Shown here one piece after another: positions 36,975-47,819 of a stretch of 64,000 nt of DNA. Each line of letters starts with the position of its first letter. The stretch's first letter is position 1. The stretch comes from Acanthacorydalis orientalis (Eukaryota; Arthropoda; Insecta; Megaloptera; Corydalidae), in NCBI GenBank assembly GCA_034766995.1, contig CM068313.1, forward strand, positions 40,843,496-40,907,495, in the 5' to 3' direction. The position numbers were made by a program, and so were the translations under genes. The notes under the pieces were generated by a model. The model did not search any database. It saw nothing but the letters and a program-made list of their open reading frames with translations, and was not told the origin of the DNA.

Positions 36975-38239
36975 TAAGTTGATGAAAAATAATTGTGGTT
37001 TTTCTCATTTTAAAAATGACGCTTATATAATTACCGTTATCTTTTGTTACCGTCATGTGATACATCATTGTAAACAATAAAATTAGCACTACTGATTTCA
37101 ACTTATGTCTACTCTTTTCATTCTTTAGTATTGTTGGATAGAATCTCTAGAATTAGTCATGGAAAAAAAGGAAATCTGAACGATTTTGTTGTATGAGTTT
37201 AAACTGGGACGTAAGGCAACAGAACGTACTCGAAATATACAATTTTTTTTTGGCGAAAAGTCAATTACTGAACGTACAGCTCAACACTGGTTCAGAAAAT
37301 TTTGGTAAAACAAATGAAAGCGTTGATGATGACGATGGTCGCGTACGTCCTTCAGTTATAGACAATATTGATTTAAGAACCATTATTGAAGTGGACCCAC
37401 GTAAAACAACTCGAGAGGTAGCAGAAGAACTCAATGTCGATCATTCAACAGTTGTTCGACATTTGAGCCTAATTGGAAAAACAAAAAAGCTGGATAAATT
37501 TGTGGCGTATGAATTAAATGAATACCAAGACGAAGACTACTCTGCACTTCTTTGCGTAACAAAAAATTATCCCTTTCTTGATCGCATTGTCACATATGAT
37601 GAAAAGTGGATTATCTACAACAATCGGAAACGTTCATCACAGTGGCTACACTAAGAAGAAACACCCAAACAATTTCCTAAACCGAAACTTCGTGAAAAAA
37701 AGATTATGGTCATTGTTTGGTGGTCAGAAAGTGGCATCATTCACTACATCTTAAATCCTGGTGAAACAATAACAGCAGAAAAATATTGTCAGGAAACTGG
37801 AAAAATGTATGAGAAGTTGCATCGTTCACGGCCAGTATTAGTCAATCGAGGAGGACTCATTCTTCTTCGTACAACGCCTGACCACACGTCTTACAAGTGA
37901 CTTTATAAAAGTAAATTTAAATGAGCTGGGTTATGAAACCTTATCTCACCCACCTTATTCTCTGGACCTGTCTCCGACAGATTATCATCTTTTTTAACCA
38001 TTTGAATAATTTCCTAAGAGAGAAGGTTTTTACAGATCAAACATCAGCCCAAAGCGCTTTCGATGAATTCATTAATTCCAGGACTCCAGAATTCTATCTT
38101 GTAGTAATAAACAAACTTGTTTCTCGCTGGGAGAAATATATACAGGCCAATGGTCTTTATTTTGATTAATAAATATAATTTTTAACTGATATATGCATCT
38201 TTATACTCGATACATTAAAATCGCAATTCTTTTTACACC

Positions 38240-38243
<4 letters not shown>
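36973..38243 (+). mobile_element. Mariner G, near full-length (~1.27 kb), inactive
   Basis: The ends are ATTAAGTTGATGAAAAATAA at about 36973 and the inverted ATTCTTTTTACACCAAT near 38243, both decayed. Length matches an intact mariner (~1.28 kb). The element is bounded on both sides by TA arrays. It is the most complete copy in the window and belongs with F to a lineage close to Hsmar1. Confidence 0.9.
37159..38169 (+). pseudogene. Mariner G transposase pseudogene
   Basis: ATG at 37159 (MEKKEI) meets TGA at codon 7. Helix-turn-helix 1 (YEFKLGRKATERTRNIQ) follows, then a frameshift at about 37305-37312. From NESVDDDDGRVRPSVID the frame continues through helix-turn-helix 2 (TTREVAEELNVDHSTVVRHL), KLDKFVAYELNE and the first catalytic block (TYDEKWIIYNN, Asp at 37598-37600). 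An in-frame TAA follows QWLH (37652-37654). The next block has VWWSESGIIHYILNPGETIT. The second catalytic motif, normally HDNARPH, reads RTTPDH, so that Asp is lost through a paired one-base deletion and insertion. The third block SPTDYH keeps Asp at 37980-37982 before another shift. The C-terminus SRWEKYIQANGLYFD is well kept and ends at 38169. Confidence 0.9.

Positions 38244-38278
<35 letters not shown>
38244..38278. repeat. (TA)n array, right flank of mariner G
   Basis: About 35 bp of TA starting at the transposon end. Confidence 0.93.
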
Positions 38279-38283
<5 letters not shown>

Positions 38284-38911
38284 TTTACAGACGCATATAT
38301 AAGCTAAATAAATTTAAATAAATTTGTTGAACTATATGTAAATTATATTAAGAGTGCATAGCATTTAATACCGAATGGTTTCCAAATAAATATGCAAAGA
38401 ATAAAAATATTATATATACAAAAATTGAACAAGTATCACTTTTACCTTTTTATAGTCAATAATATGCAGAACATAGAAAAATGCTAAAAATATCAATAAA
38501 ATGCAAATAAGGTTGTTACTTTCTCTCCACTCGCTGCAGTTTAAATATAACCCTTCCTTTTTGTAATTGCAATACGACACAAACCCCGTACAGATTTACA
38601 GATATATCGGCGAAATGTATACAGAAACAGCAATAAAAATATGTTCTGGAACCACGCGGTTGCCATAAAATTTATCTGCAAGAGAATCTGATTTCAATAT
38701 TTAGATAGCAGTATTGAGACGAAAATGTCAAGGAATAAAGATAAGAATATATTTTACGTAGATATTTCTGATGTGCTTTTTCGTGAGTTTCGTATAACCA
38801 GATAAAAATCATAAATACACAATATGAAAAGAGATAGGAGACAGTTTGTATTGGTTGTACGATGCAGACATTTTCTATTTTTTTGTGTGTTTCTTTATAC
38901 AAATTTGTCTA

Positions 38912-38918
<7 letters not shown>
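38279..38918. other. Non-coding stretch
   Basis: AT-rich; 38530-38660 is slightly more balanced. No gene recognised. Confidence 0.55.
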
Positions 38919-38978
<60 letters not shown>

Positions 38979-38986
38979 TGTATGTA
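38919..38986. repeat. (TA)n(TATG)n microsatellite
   Basis: About 57 bp of TA ending in GCATGTATG. Confidence 0.95.
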
Positions 38987-39232
38987 TTAAGGTAAGATTT
39001 TCCATTTAATGAAATATTCTTTTGTTTTTAGATTTTATCAAAAAAAAAATAATCAAATATTAAGTTTACTTTGAATTAAATAATAGTTTAAACAATAGTA
39101 AATACTATTTAAACCTAATTTATGATACTATCAAAAATAATTGGCATGTTTTAACTTAATTTGTTATTAATTTAACCTTCTATATTTTATGAAACAGTGT
39201 CTGGTGATTATTCTTATATAGACATTAGGTTG

Positions 39233-39234
<2 letters not shown>

Positions 39235-39279
<45 letters not shown>
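39235..39279. repeat. (TA)n microsatellite
   Basis: About 45 bp of TA, preceded by ATTAGGTTGCC at 39225, a possible scrap of a mariner end too short to call. Confidence 0.93.
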
Positions 39280-39281
<2 letters not shown>

Positions 39282-40247
39282 GTTTATTAAAAAATCGATA
39301 AGTAAAAATCAGTGTTCAAAAATATTTTTTTTTTGTTGCTTCTAACATACTTTCTTCTCTATATCCACGATTAGCTCGTTGAAAATATTGAAAATTATGC
39401 AGTAGATAAATAAAACAGTAACAAAACACAAATGCATACAATTTGAAGAAAAATTAATAAAAATCGAATTATCACGGCAAAAGGAAAATATTAATTGATA
39501 TATTGAAATTATGATTAAAATGCTATTAAAGATCAAGTAAAAATTGTTATAACTTACCCTGAATGCTAAATATACTATTTTAAAAATTAAGATTGGCACT
39601 TGAAAATCGTAAAACGACGAGAAAATATTGTAGTTTAAAACAGAGATGTGATTGATTCAATTTAAAGGCACCGAATTAATTCGAAGACATAATAATAATA
39701 TGAAACGAGAATAAGAAAGAAAACGTGAGCAGTCGGAGAGGCGTTAAAAATATTATTAAATATAAAAATATAAATAATGATTTTATTAAGTCAGATTTTT
39801 GTGCCCATGAGATCTGAAGATGATGGTTATGTTGTCAAAATGCGTTTAAGGTAAATAGACTTGAATACGAAATAATTGTTGAATATTTTATTAAAAAATA
39901 ATGTGTGGAGAATAATGAATTTGTGAAACTGGATTTTTGCACAAATGTTCCAATATTACAATTGTGAATTAAAAATATATTAGCAGAATATTGTAGACAG
40001 CATCGTTCTATAATGACTTCATTCATCGATTGCTTTGTAATCCTTTCATGTAGCTATAGTAAAACCATATAATTTGCTATCATGAAACCCCCAATAATAA
40101 TTGATATTATATATAAAATTGTAAATTTAATATTGAAACTTGAATAGTTTCAATGTTTAATTACAATGAAGAAGTTTTCGAGATCGTAATTAAGACTCTT
40201 TTATAAAAAATGTACTAATTCGTTATCAATATATTATATTACATATT
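39280..40247. other. AT-rich non-coding stretch
   Basis: Nothing recognised on either strand. Confidence 0.6.
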
Positions 40248-40288
40248 CATACACACACACACACACACATACACACATACACACACAT

Positions 40289-40333
<45 letters not shown>

Positions 40334-40359
40334 TATATATATATATATATATATATACA
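40248..40359. repeat. (CA)n(TA)n compound microsatellite
   Basis: About 50 bp of CA with CATA breaks, then two TA blocks split by AATT. Confidence 0.95.
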
Positions 40360-40489
40360 CCTTAGATGTACACTTGAAAACATGCAATTATGTCTAAATG
40401 TTTTAAACGATCATACAGTATGTTAACAAATACGAGTAAAATCAAATATCTGTTTCTGTATGGCTGTGAATATACGAGCAGATCGATTG

Positions 40490-40920
40490 TTCAAACGATC
40501 CCGGTATGAAATTTATTCTTAAAAACATTTTGTTCTCATCATCTAAATTTTCATTTTTTTTACACGATATCAAAAAGTCACACTAGTCGACCTATACAAA
40601 TTTAAGTGGGATCGAAGCAGGTGGTGACAATGACGACGTGCCGCGGATCTCAGTCGAAGGGTGCCAAACCGCCCAACACCGCAACACTCCTACGATCCAT
40701 TACTATTCACGGCGGGTGTGAATATTACCCTTTGCTTCATTTGTTACAGCCATCTTGCGACCGAAACGTGTGCCCTATGAAATGGTGGAATTATATGCAA
40801 CGTTGCTGGCATAGGAGAAATGGTGCAAGGGGACAGGTAGACGCGTACACTTGAAATGGGGTTAGGGATATTTGAGACGTTTCTGATTTTTGATTATGAT
40901 CAAATTTGGGTAATGACGAC
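40490..40920 (+). other. GC-balanced island with two open plus-strand frames
   Basis: An acceptor-like CACTAG (AG at 40585-40586) preceded by T-rich sequence opens a 44-codon frame (40587-40721) reading STYTNLSGIEAGGDNDDVPR and ISVEGCQTAQHRNTPTIHYY. A second frame, 40606-40854 (GTG start; first ATG at 40630), reads TTCRGSQSKGAKPPNTATLL and on to QRCWHRRNGARGQVDAYT. Possible donors are CAG|GTGGTG (40620) and CAG|GTAGAC (40838). Neither product is recognised. It may be an exon, untranslated exon or conserved non-coding DNA. Confidence 0.3.
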
Positions 40921-41430
40921 GAATGATATATAACGAGCATGGATATCACATTTAATAATCATAAAATATGCTCAAGCTTATTTAAAATATTACCCTTATA
41001 TTGCTTATTGCATTTCGTTTATGTACTACAAGAGTTTAAATAACAATCAATGCATTACATATAGGTAATCAATTTTAACTATTGCATGTATTAGATACAG
41101 TGAACGATATCTGATACATTAATATTTACATGATGTGTTGACAAACTTTTCGTAAGACAAAAATTGGAGTATTCGATTATTCTATTCTCATATTACATAC
41201 AGGAAAAATAAAACATAGGTGTATGTAATAAATTTATAGAATAAAAAAATGGTCGTTGTAAATGTACACAACAGCAGTAGTTTATGTTGAATTACGTCGT
41301 GTTAGAGAAGTGAAAATGTTTTAAGTTAAAAAAATTAAAAGTTTATTGAAAGAGTTTACAGATGTAAAGTGAATAGGTTTACAAAACTTTTTATTATAAT
41401 TATTTATTTTAAACTTTTAATTTTATTCAT
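40921..41430. other. AT-rich non-coding stretch
   Basis: Nothing recognised on either strand. Confidence 0.55.
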
Positions 41431-41455
41431 TTTTGTAATTTTTAAAATTACAAAA
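41431..41455. repeat. Perfect 12 bp-arm palindrome
   Basis: TTTTGTAATTTT, one base, then AAAATTACAAAA, immediately upstream of the satellite array. Confidence 0.8.
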
Positions 41456-41460
41456 ACAGT

Positions 41461-42235
41461 TCTGAAAGTTCTATCCGCAGATATTTTAGTTTTTATCGTA
41501 CGATAAAGAGTTTTCGTTATATTCACATTTTATTGCTAACAACGTGAAAATCGATGTTCACATTTTTAAGATCATAACTTTTAATCTAATGAACGGATTT
41601 TAATAAATGAAGCATTTTTAGGTTCCAAAATCTATTAGCTGTTAAACATTCTTGATCAGATGGGAATCGGTTAAACGGTTAAGGAGTACTGAGCGCGAAC
41701 CTGCGTTATAACAAATGGTAACGTTCCCACCGTTAACATGACACCCCGCTCAATGAAAATGCCCGCCCATCTTACAGATTTTTGAAAGCTCTATTCGTAG
41801 ATATTTTATTTTTTATCGTACGATATTTTTCGGGATATTCACCTTTTAATGTTGACACGTGACTCCGATGTTCAAATTTTCAAGGTCATACCTATTAATT
41901 AACGAATTTTAACAAATATATCATGTTTTGGGTTCCGTTAACTGTTCAATACTTTTGATATGATGTGAATCGGTTGAACGGTTACAGTGTACCGAGTGCG
42001 AATCTGCGTTACAGCATTCGGTAACGCTTCCACCGCTAACATGACACCCAGTTCAATGAAACTGTAATTAACGCATTTTAACAAATGAAGCATTTTTAGC
42101 TTCCGAATTCTTTAAGATATTAAACACTTTTGATGCGATGTCAATCGGCTGAACGATTGCGACGTACTGACCACAAACCTGCGTTACAGCATTTGGTAAC
42201 GCTCCAAACGCTAATATGACACCCTTAATGAAATT
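41461..42235 (+). repeat. Degenerate ~300 bp satellite, three units
   Basis: Unit 1 starts at CTGAAAGTTCTATCCGCAGA (41462) and unit 2 at TTGAAAGCTCTATTCGTAGA (41782), 320 bp apart. Both carry the palindrome TATCGTACGATA (41494-41505, 41814-41825) and end with an AACATGACACCC block (41735, 42038). Unit 3 (about 42066-42235) lacks the first half and ends AATATGACACCC (42213). Shared inner motifs are AATCGGTTGAACGGTTA-like and CTGCGTTACAGCATTCGGTAAC-like blocks. No open frame. It is GC-richer than its flanks. Confidence 0.82.
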
Positions 42236-42571
42236 ATAGACGTAATTCTACGTCAAAAGTAACTTGAGAAAATTACAAAGACATACTGTGCGATATGTTA
42301 AACATAAATGGCACATTTTTTTGTTTAATTATAGAGGATTTATAATTTTTACATTTTCTAATTACAGAAATAATAAAAAATACTAAAATAAATTATTGCT
42401 TAAAACATTTTTTTCTTTCTGAACAGTATACGTTTCAACGCAATTAATCTACATTTGTTGTCTTTTAAGCGTTTTATGGTGTGAGACGAAATTTAGTTTG
42501 TTAAAAGACATACATTTCTAAAAATATAACTGTATGTTTTTATACCTGTTAACCCGTTGATACGTTATCTT
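42236..42571. other. AT-rich non-coding stretch
   Basis: Nothing recognised between the satellite and the foldback element. Confidence 0.55.
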
Positions 42572-42748
42572 GGAGGTCTTCGTTCTTTTAGATCAGATGA
42601 GTATCTGTTCTCCACTAATACTTTCAGTGCGTGCCTCATCTTCATATAAATATTATAGATTTCTATAACATCTATCTGAAGACGGTACACATGTCGAAAC
42701 TATTAGTGGAGGAGACATTCAACTGATACAAAAGAACAAAGATCACCA
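42572..42748. repeat. Foldback element 1 (inverted copies of a ~70 bp unit)
   Basis: The left arm (GGAGGTCTTCGTTCTTTTAG onward to about 42636) and the right arm (about 42676-42748, ending AAAAGAACAAAGATCACC) are imperfect inverted copies. Each arm, read outward, contains TGAAGA, a short stem, then GAAA and TATTAGTGGAG. On the plus strand this is CTGAAGACGGTACACATGTC followed by GAAAC at 42680-42704. Related to the element at 51539-51662. It may be a Penelope-like or other retroelement terminal repeat arranged head to head. Confidence 0.6.
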
Positions 42749-42843
42749 GGAAAATTTATATTTCTACAAAAGAGAAAATTCTAATCATACGTAGTCAGAT
42801 TGTTAACTAAAATATCATAACATTAAATTGATGGTTATAATAT

Positions 42844-42923
42844 TAATCTGGTAGGAAAATAATTGCAGTTTTTGTTATGAATTTGAAAGTCATAAACCGC
42901 ACTTATTTTTTTACCAACCTAAT
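42844..42923. mobile_element. 80 bp MADE1-like mariner MITE
   Basis: Just two mariner terminal regions back to back: TTAATCTGGTAGGAAAATAA at 42844 and the inverted TTTTTTTACCAACCTAA ending at 42923, joined through TTATGA-ATTTGAAAG-TCATAA. The TTTGAAAGTCATAAACCGC segment identifies the 3' tail of the same subfamily as B-H. The whole unit folds into one long hairpin. In length and design it matches human MADE1, the 80 bp MITE of Hsmar1. Confidence 0.9.
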
Positions 42924-43618
42924 ACAATATTATAATGAAAAAGACAGATTCTAGAATGTACGAATCATTTGCTTCTTTCATCAAACTTTTAGTAATACAG
43001 AGAAGATTAAAATATTTACTTTTTACTGAAATCTCTTGATTTTTTCTAAGCAAGTACATTTTACGTTCGGTTTTCATTTCATTTTTAGCATAAGAGAAAG
43101 TAAGATATAATAATACAATCAAACTTTTTTTTTTTTATTTGTGAATTGAACAGCGTTTATTTAATTGTTTTTGATTCGATTCGTAGAATCATTACATATG
43201 CACTAGAAGTGGATGAAAGTATACTAAATATTAGTGCGAAGAGAAGGAAATTGCATCATTAATGCAACTAGTTAAAATATTTTGTGTGAAAGTAAATATA
43301 AAATTACAATGATATTAATTAAACAATTAATATGTTCTATTTAAGTTAATTTTTAATAACAATTGTCTCACACATTTTGGTCAGTCGAAGCGGAATTTGC
43401 ATACACAAAGCTCTTTTATCAAATAATTACCGAAATTGTTAAGATTGTTTTATTTGAATCATTTTTCAAAGTTAAATATTTATTAAATAATACGAATTCT
43501 ATATATTTTAATAATAGTAAATAATAAGTTAGTATCTAAAATTTTGATGTTATGTAGTTTTATTTTTAATAAAAATACCTTGATTTTAATTAATAAAATG
43601 TGAGCAATAATAGCAATT
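42924..43618. other. AT-rich non-coding stretch
   Basis: Nothing recognised on either strand. Confidence 0.6.
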
Positions 43619-43634
43619 ATATATGTATATATAT

Positions 43635-43685
<51 letters not shown>
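43619..43685. repeat. (TA)n microsatellite
   Basis: About 67 bp of TA with GTATA and AAATA breaks. Confidence 0.94.
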
Positions 43686-43688
<3 letters not shown>

Positions 43689-44136
43689 TAGAAAGCACCG
43701 AAAAAGTCTCAAGAAACACTTCGTTGACACTGTATATTAATCTCTTCGTATACCCAAAAAGTTCAGTGAAACTAATTCTCTTCGCGGAATCTTTTAAGAT
43801 TCATGGCAGTGCATTGTTTATGGAGTTTGCAACTTTCAAAACTAATTACCAATTACAAAGGCTAAAACACGACGATGCTTTAAAGAAGCTACATAGGTAC
43901 TAAGTCTCAAAAGTTTCTGCTATACATTCGGTAATTACCACCGCAAGGTATTTCCTAAAATGCGTGTTACAAAAATATATACGTCCACGATTTTAATTAT
44001 TATGATATTTTTTGGAAATTTATAATAGGAATTGGGTGATGCGTGCAGTCGTTTAACATAAAACTGTCTGTTTTTCTTTAAAAGTGCCCACTGAAATGTA
44101 TCTACTGACATTTATTAAAATATTTTTTTAAGTATT
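43686..44136. other. Non-coding stretch
   Basis: Moderately AT-rich; no gene or repeat recognised. Confidence 0.55.
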
Positions 44137-44193
<57 letters not shown>

Positions 44194-44204
44194 GTGTGTG
44201 TGTT
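44137..44204. repeat. (TA)n(TG)n microsatellite
   Basis: About 57 bp of TA followed by (TG)5. Confidence 0.95.
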
Positions 44205-44261
44205 TTTCATTCATTTGAAAATTGTTTATTCTTGATATATAATTTATATTTTGATATTTTT

Positions 44262-44352
44262 ACATACATCTATAATTAGATATATTTATATACATCTATA
44301 TTTTATATACATCTATAATTTAATACATCTATTTTTGCAAGTAGATGTATTT
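44262..44352. repeat. Short tandem ACATCTATA-type repeats
   Basis: At least four copies of TACATCTATA spaced by AT-rich bases, then the inverse form TAGATGTA at 44342-44349, just left of mariner H. Confidence 0.7.
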
Positions 44353-44954
44353 ATTGCGTCGGTAGGAAAATAATTACGGTTTTTTTTTGCTGAATTCTAA
44401 CCTTAATTTTTTCAGTAAGTGTCATAGAGTATAATTAAAGTGGTATTTAAATAATATAGTGTTCATGTTAATATTATTTTAAATTGCATTTTTCGGTCTG
44501 TATCTTGCTATTATCGAATTTGGTTCTATTATTAATTTTGTTTCAAACTGGGCTATTGAATTAGAGATAGAAAAGAAATAAATAAGAATAATTTTTGTAC
44601 GAGTTCAAAACGGGCAGTGAAGTAGCAGAAATTGCTCGTAAACTAAATGATGCTTTTGGTGTGGGTACTGTTAAGGAAAGTACGGTGCAATGGTGGTTCC
44701 AAAAATTTCGTGCTGGGGACGAGAGTCTTGAAAATAAAGAAGGACGCGGGCGTCCTTTTTAAGTTCATAACGACCAACTGAATGCATTATTTGAATCAGA
44801 ACCACGCACAATAGTTTAAGAGCTTGCACAAAAGTTAGGCGTTACTCATCCAACAGTCCTGGACCATTTAAAACAGCTAGAAAAATCCAAAAAGCTTAAA
44901 ATGTATATGAATTTGAAGGTCATAAACCGCAATAAATTTTTTTATCACTTTAAT
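44353..44954 (+). mobile_element. Mariner H, ~600 bp internally deleted copy
   Basis: The ends are TTGCGTCGGTAGGAAAATAA at about 44353 and the decayed TTTTTTTATCACTTTAA near 44954. The start codon has become ATA, and codon 5 is TAA (44579-44581), the same stop as in C and D. A T-run slip is followed by the readable frame: AEIARKLNDAFGVGTVKEST, VQWWFQKFRAGDESLENKEG, a stop after GRGRPF (44759-44761), then a second helix-turn-helix with VTHPTVLDHLKQL. The subfamily deletion follows, leading into the common 3' tail. Confidence 0.87.
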
Positions 44955-45184
44955 ATATGAATAACTTTGTGTTTTCCAGTAGATTTTAATTATAAGACGT
45001 AAATGTAACAAAAAATTAAATAAAAATATATTTTTTACCTAGAAAGTGGAGTCCTTGTGAAAAATCATTAATGCCTATAAGATATTATATATGTTTCTAT
45101 ATATATAATCAAAAGTAAACACAAAATCTACAACGTTGCAAAAAATAATGTATTTGCGATGTTTATAAAGACATATGTTTATAA

Positions 45185-45263
<79 letters not shown>
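45185..45263. repeat. (CA)n(TA)n microsatellite
   Basis: Six CA units and about 65 bp of TA. Confidence 0.95.
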
Positions 45264-45264
<1 letters not shown>

Positions 45265-45425
45265 GACTACGTTGAGATATATCTGTGATAATAATTATAG
45301 ACATAATGATTTTTAAAAATATGTTTATTGTTTCACTCGGTTCATGTACAGGCTTATAATTAACAAGCAGACGAGCCCGGGGGTTACTGAGCGAAGCGAT
45401 CAGGGGCGAAGCCCCATATTGTATA
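45264..45425 (+). repeat. GC-hairpin-tailed repeat, copy 1
   Basis: About 160 bp between TA tracts. The body (ACGTTGAGATATATCTGTGA onward) aligns with 49233-49400. It ends with GAGCGAAGCGATCA and the hairpin GGGGCGAAGCCCC (45401-45415), then TA-rich DNA. GC at the 3' end is far above background. Resembles a short interspersed repeat with a simple-repeat tail; origin unknown. Confidence 0.7.
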
Positions 45426-46074
45426 TTTATATATATATATACATATCAGTAGGTATACATTTTAGGGTTTCATAGAAAAAAATATTTTCGAAAAACACTT
45501 ATCGATTTAGCACACCTTTTTTTTATAGTGACAATACACACTACAGTTTTAATTAATTGTCTATATTGTTTTATGCACTTTAAATTAAAGGAAAAAGTAA
45601 TAATTATGTTTTCATAATTAAATATTCATGACTGGCTCAGTACTGGTAGGTAATATTTTTCATTCGTTCCAAATGTTAGAATTCTAGTTGGATGTAAAAC
45701 AAAAGTAACGTGTACTATTTATTTATTTATTATTTTTACCCGTTTGATTATTTATTATTTAACATGACTTCATGTTTTATTCGAAAAGTAACTTTAAAAA
45801 GTGACTTTTAAAAAGAGATTTTTTTGGATTTAAAATACATCAAAACGTGTACGTATGTTATTTTTTTTGCAAAAATGTTCAATACTTTGAACATTTCAAA
45901 CATTTTTAAAATTCGCTCACACTTTGTTCTGACATATTGATTAATAATGCTTTTATGCGTGGATGCTTTTAAAATAATTGATGAAATAGTCTTTTTTAAT
46001 TATTCTGTTTATAGTTACTTAATGTGGAATGTGAATGAATTTCACAGATTCAGTTATTCATTTTTATTGAAAAA

Positions 46075-46078
<4 letters not shown>
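45426..46078. other. AT-rich non-coding stretch
   Basis: A short TA run is present at 45429-45445. Nothing else recognised. Confidence 0.55.

Positions 46079-46136
<58 letters not shown>
46079..46136. repeat. (TA)n microsatellite
   Basis: About 57 bp of TA. Confidence 0.95.
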
Positions 46137-46139
<3 letters not shown>

Positions 46140-46485
46140 ATTCAAACAAGAACTAGTGACATGTTGGTTTGACACTAATTATGTTGATTATAGAGGAATT
46201 TTATCACATGAAAAAAATATTTTTTATTTAAAAGTTTTGGGAAACACCTATACCACACTACATAAAATGAAAATAATTTATTGTTCAGGAGTTTTCACTA
46301 TTTATTCATAGTTTTATATATTAAGCACGTAAAAATAAAGGAATTATTTATTTAATCCGTTGGTAAATAACAAAATATCATGCTTTAGTGAAGTTAAAGG
46401 AGGGTCGACCAAATATTCATTATATGTGAGAATTAAATCTTTGTACATATATTCGTATAATAAAATTAAAAATGTGGTTTGAAAA

Positions 46486-47475
46486 ATGTCTGTGAAAAAT
46501 AGTGTAGTACGTGCGTGTTTGCTTTACGAATTTAAGCTTGGGACTAACGCTACAGAAACTACAAAGAAAATTGTACTGCGTTTGGAGAAAATACAGTTAC
46601 ATCAAGAACGACCCAATAGATGGTTTAAAAAAATTTCTGCCGGGGATGAATCCATTAAAGATGAGACCAGATCAGGCAGACCATCAAATTTAAATATCGA
46701 CGAATCGGAGACAAAGATTGAAACAAATTTGCAGAATTGTTCAAAGTAAGTGACGAAACAATACGGAAGCATTTACACAAAATAGGAAACAGGTGGAAAT
46801 TAAGTAAATGAGTACCAAACGAATTAACTCCCAATAACAAATTACAACGTCTTACAATCTGTACATAATCAGAGAACTTTTTGGATCAAATTTTGACCAC
46901 TGATGAAAAATGGATTATTTATTCCAATTACAAACGTACTCACCACTGGCTTTCATTATGTGATCCTGTCTCACAAAATCCTAAATGAAAGTTAACACCG
47001 GGAAAACTTCTTCTCTGTGTTTGGTGGACTTCAAAAGGAATTATTCACCATGAATATCTCTGCGAGTGGGTCAAACCCTCACGGGAATCATTTATAGTGA
47101 ACAACTCCAACGAGTACACGATGCATTAAAACAAAAACATCCAGTATTTGTAAATTGTAAAAAAGTATTATTTTTGATAGATAACGCACGACCGCACGTT
47201 GCAGCAGAGACTAGAATAAAAATTATGAATTTAAGATGGGAGATCCTCCCCTATGCTCCGTATTCTCTAGACATATCTCCATCAAATTATCGCCTATTTT
47301 ATCTTTGGATAATCGTATGCGTGGTAAAAAGTTTAATAATGAAGAAGAATTAAAAATGGAGGTGTCCAAATTTTTTGAAAATAAAAATAATCAGTTTTAT
47401 AAAAATCTAATTTAGAAATTATCTTCTGCCTGGGAAAGGGTTGTTGAATGCGCATGTGGATATTTTTATGAGTAG
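46486..47475 (+). pseudogene. Mariner I transposase pseudogene, second lineage
   Basis: Full-length reading from ATG at 46486. It has helix-turn-helix 1 with CLLYEFKLGTNATETTKKI, WFKKISAGDES, RSGRPSNLN, a frame slip, then a helix-turn-helix 2 segment VSDETIRKHLHKIGNRWKLS with a stop (TGA, 46808-46810). VPNELTPNN follows, then the first catalytic block TTDEKWIIYSN (Asp 46902-46904). CVWWTSKGIIHHEYL and LIDNARPH carry the second Asp (47180-47182). The third catalytic position reads SPSNYRLF, asparagine instead of aspartate (47285-47287), 34 residues after the second. The C-terminus KFFENKNNQFY...ERVVECACGYFYE ends at 47475. At least four stops or shifts. The sequence differs from A-H, so it is another mariner lineage. 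Terminal repeats were not resolved; a GGAGGGTCGACCAAATATTC segment at 46400 may be the left end. Confidence 0.88.
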
Positions 47476-47744
47476 TTGTTTTATGTAAAAATACACAAGT
47501 GTTTTTTTCTCAATTCAAAAACGACAGAACTTTATTTTTTTTATGTTAGTTTGATTATTTGATATTCTGATCTTAATTTCAATATAATAACTGCTTTTAT
47601 GTATCGGCAGTTCCTAGAGTTTTTACGCCCTAAACACCTACATCTGGCATCCACTTAAATCTTGACTTCATTTCTTCTATTAACTTCATTTCAATGGCTA
47701 GAAAAAATTACAGAACTTTCTTGGTTACCTGATACATATATGTA

Positions 47745-47812
47745 TGTACACACATACAAATGCGCGCGCGCGTGTGTGTATGTGTTTATACGTATGTATG
47801 TAATGAAATACT
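47745..47812. repeat. (CG)n(TG)n alternating purine-pyrimidine tract
   Basis: TGCGCGCGCGCGTGTGTGTA at 47761-47780, with TATG and CATA units around it. A CG-dinucleotide run is exceptional in this AT-rich window and has Z-DNA-forming potential. Confidence 0.85.
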
Positions 47813-47819
47813 AAACAAC

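Noticed and set aside
39225..39235. Solo mariner terminal repeat (ATTAGGTTGCC)
   Set aside because: Only about ten matching bases before a TA array; too short to distinguish from chance.
42680..42704. Active hammerhead ribozyme
   Set aside because: There is an unpaired extra base between CTGAAGA and the stem, the closing stems are unproven, and the sister copy lacks the GAAA core. Kept only as a hypothesis about origin.
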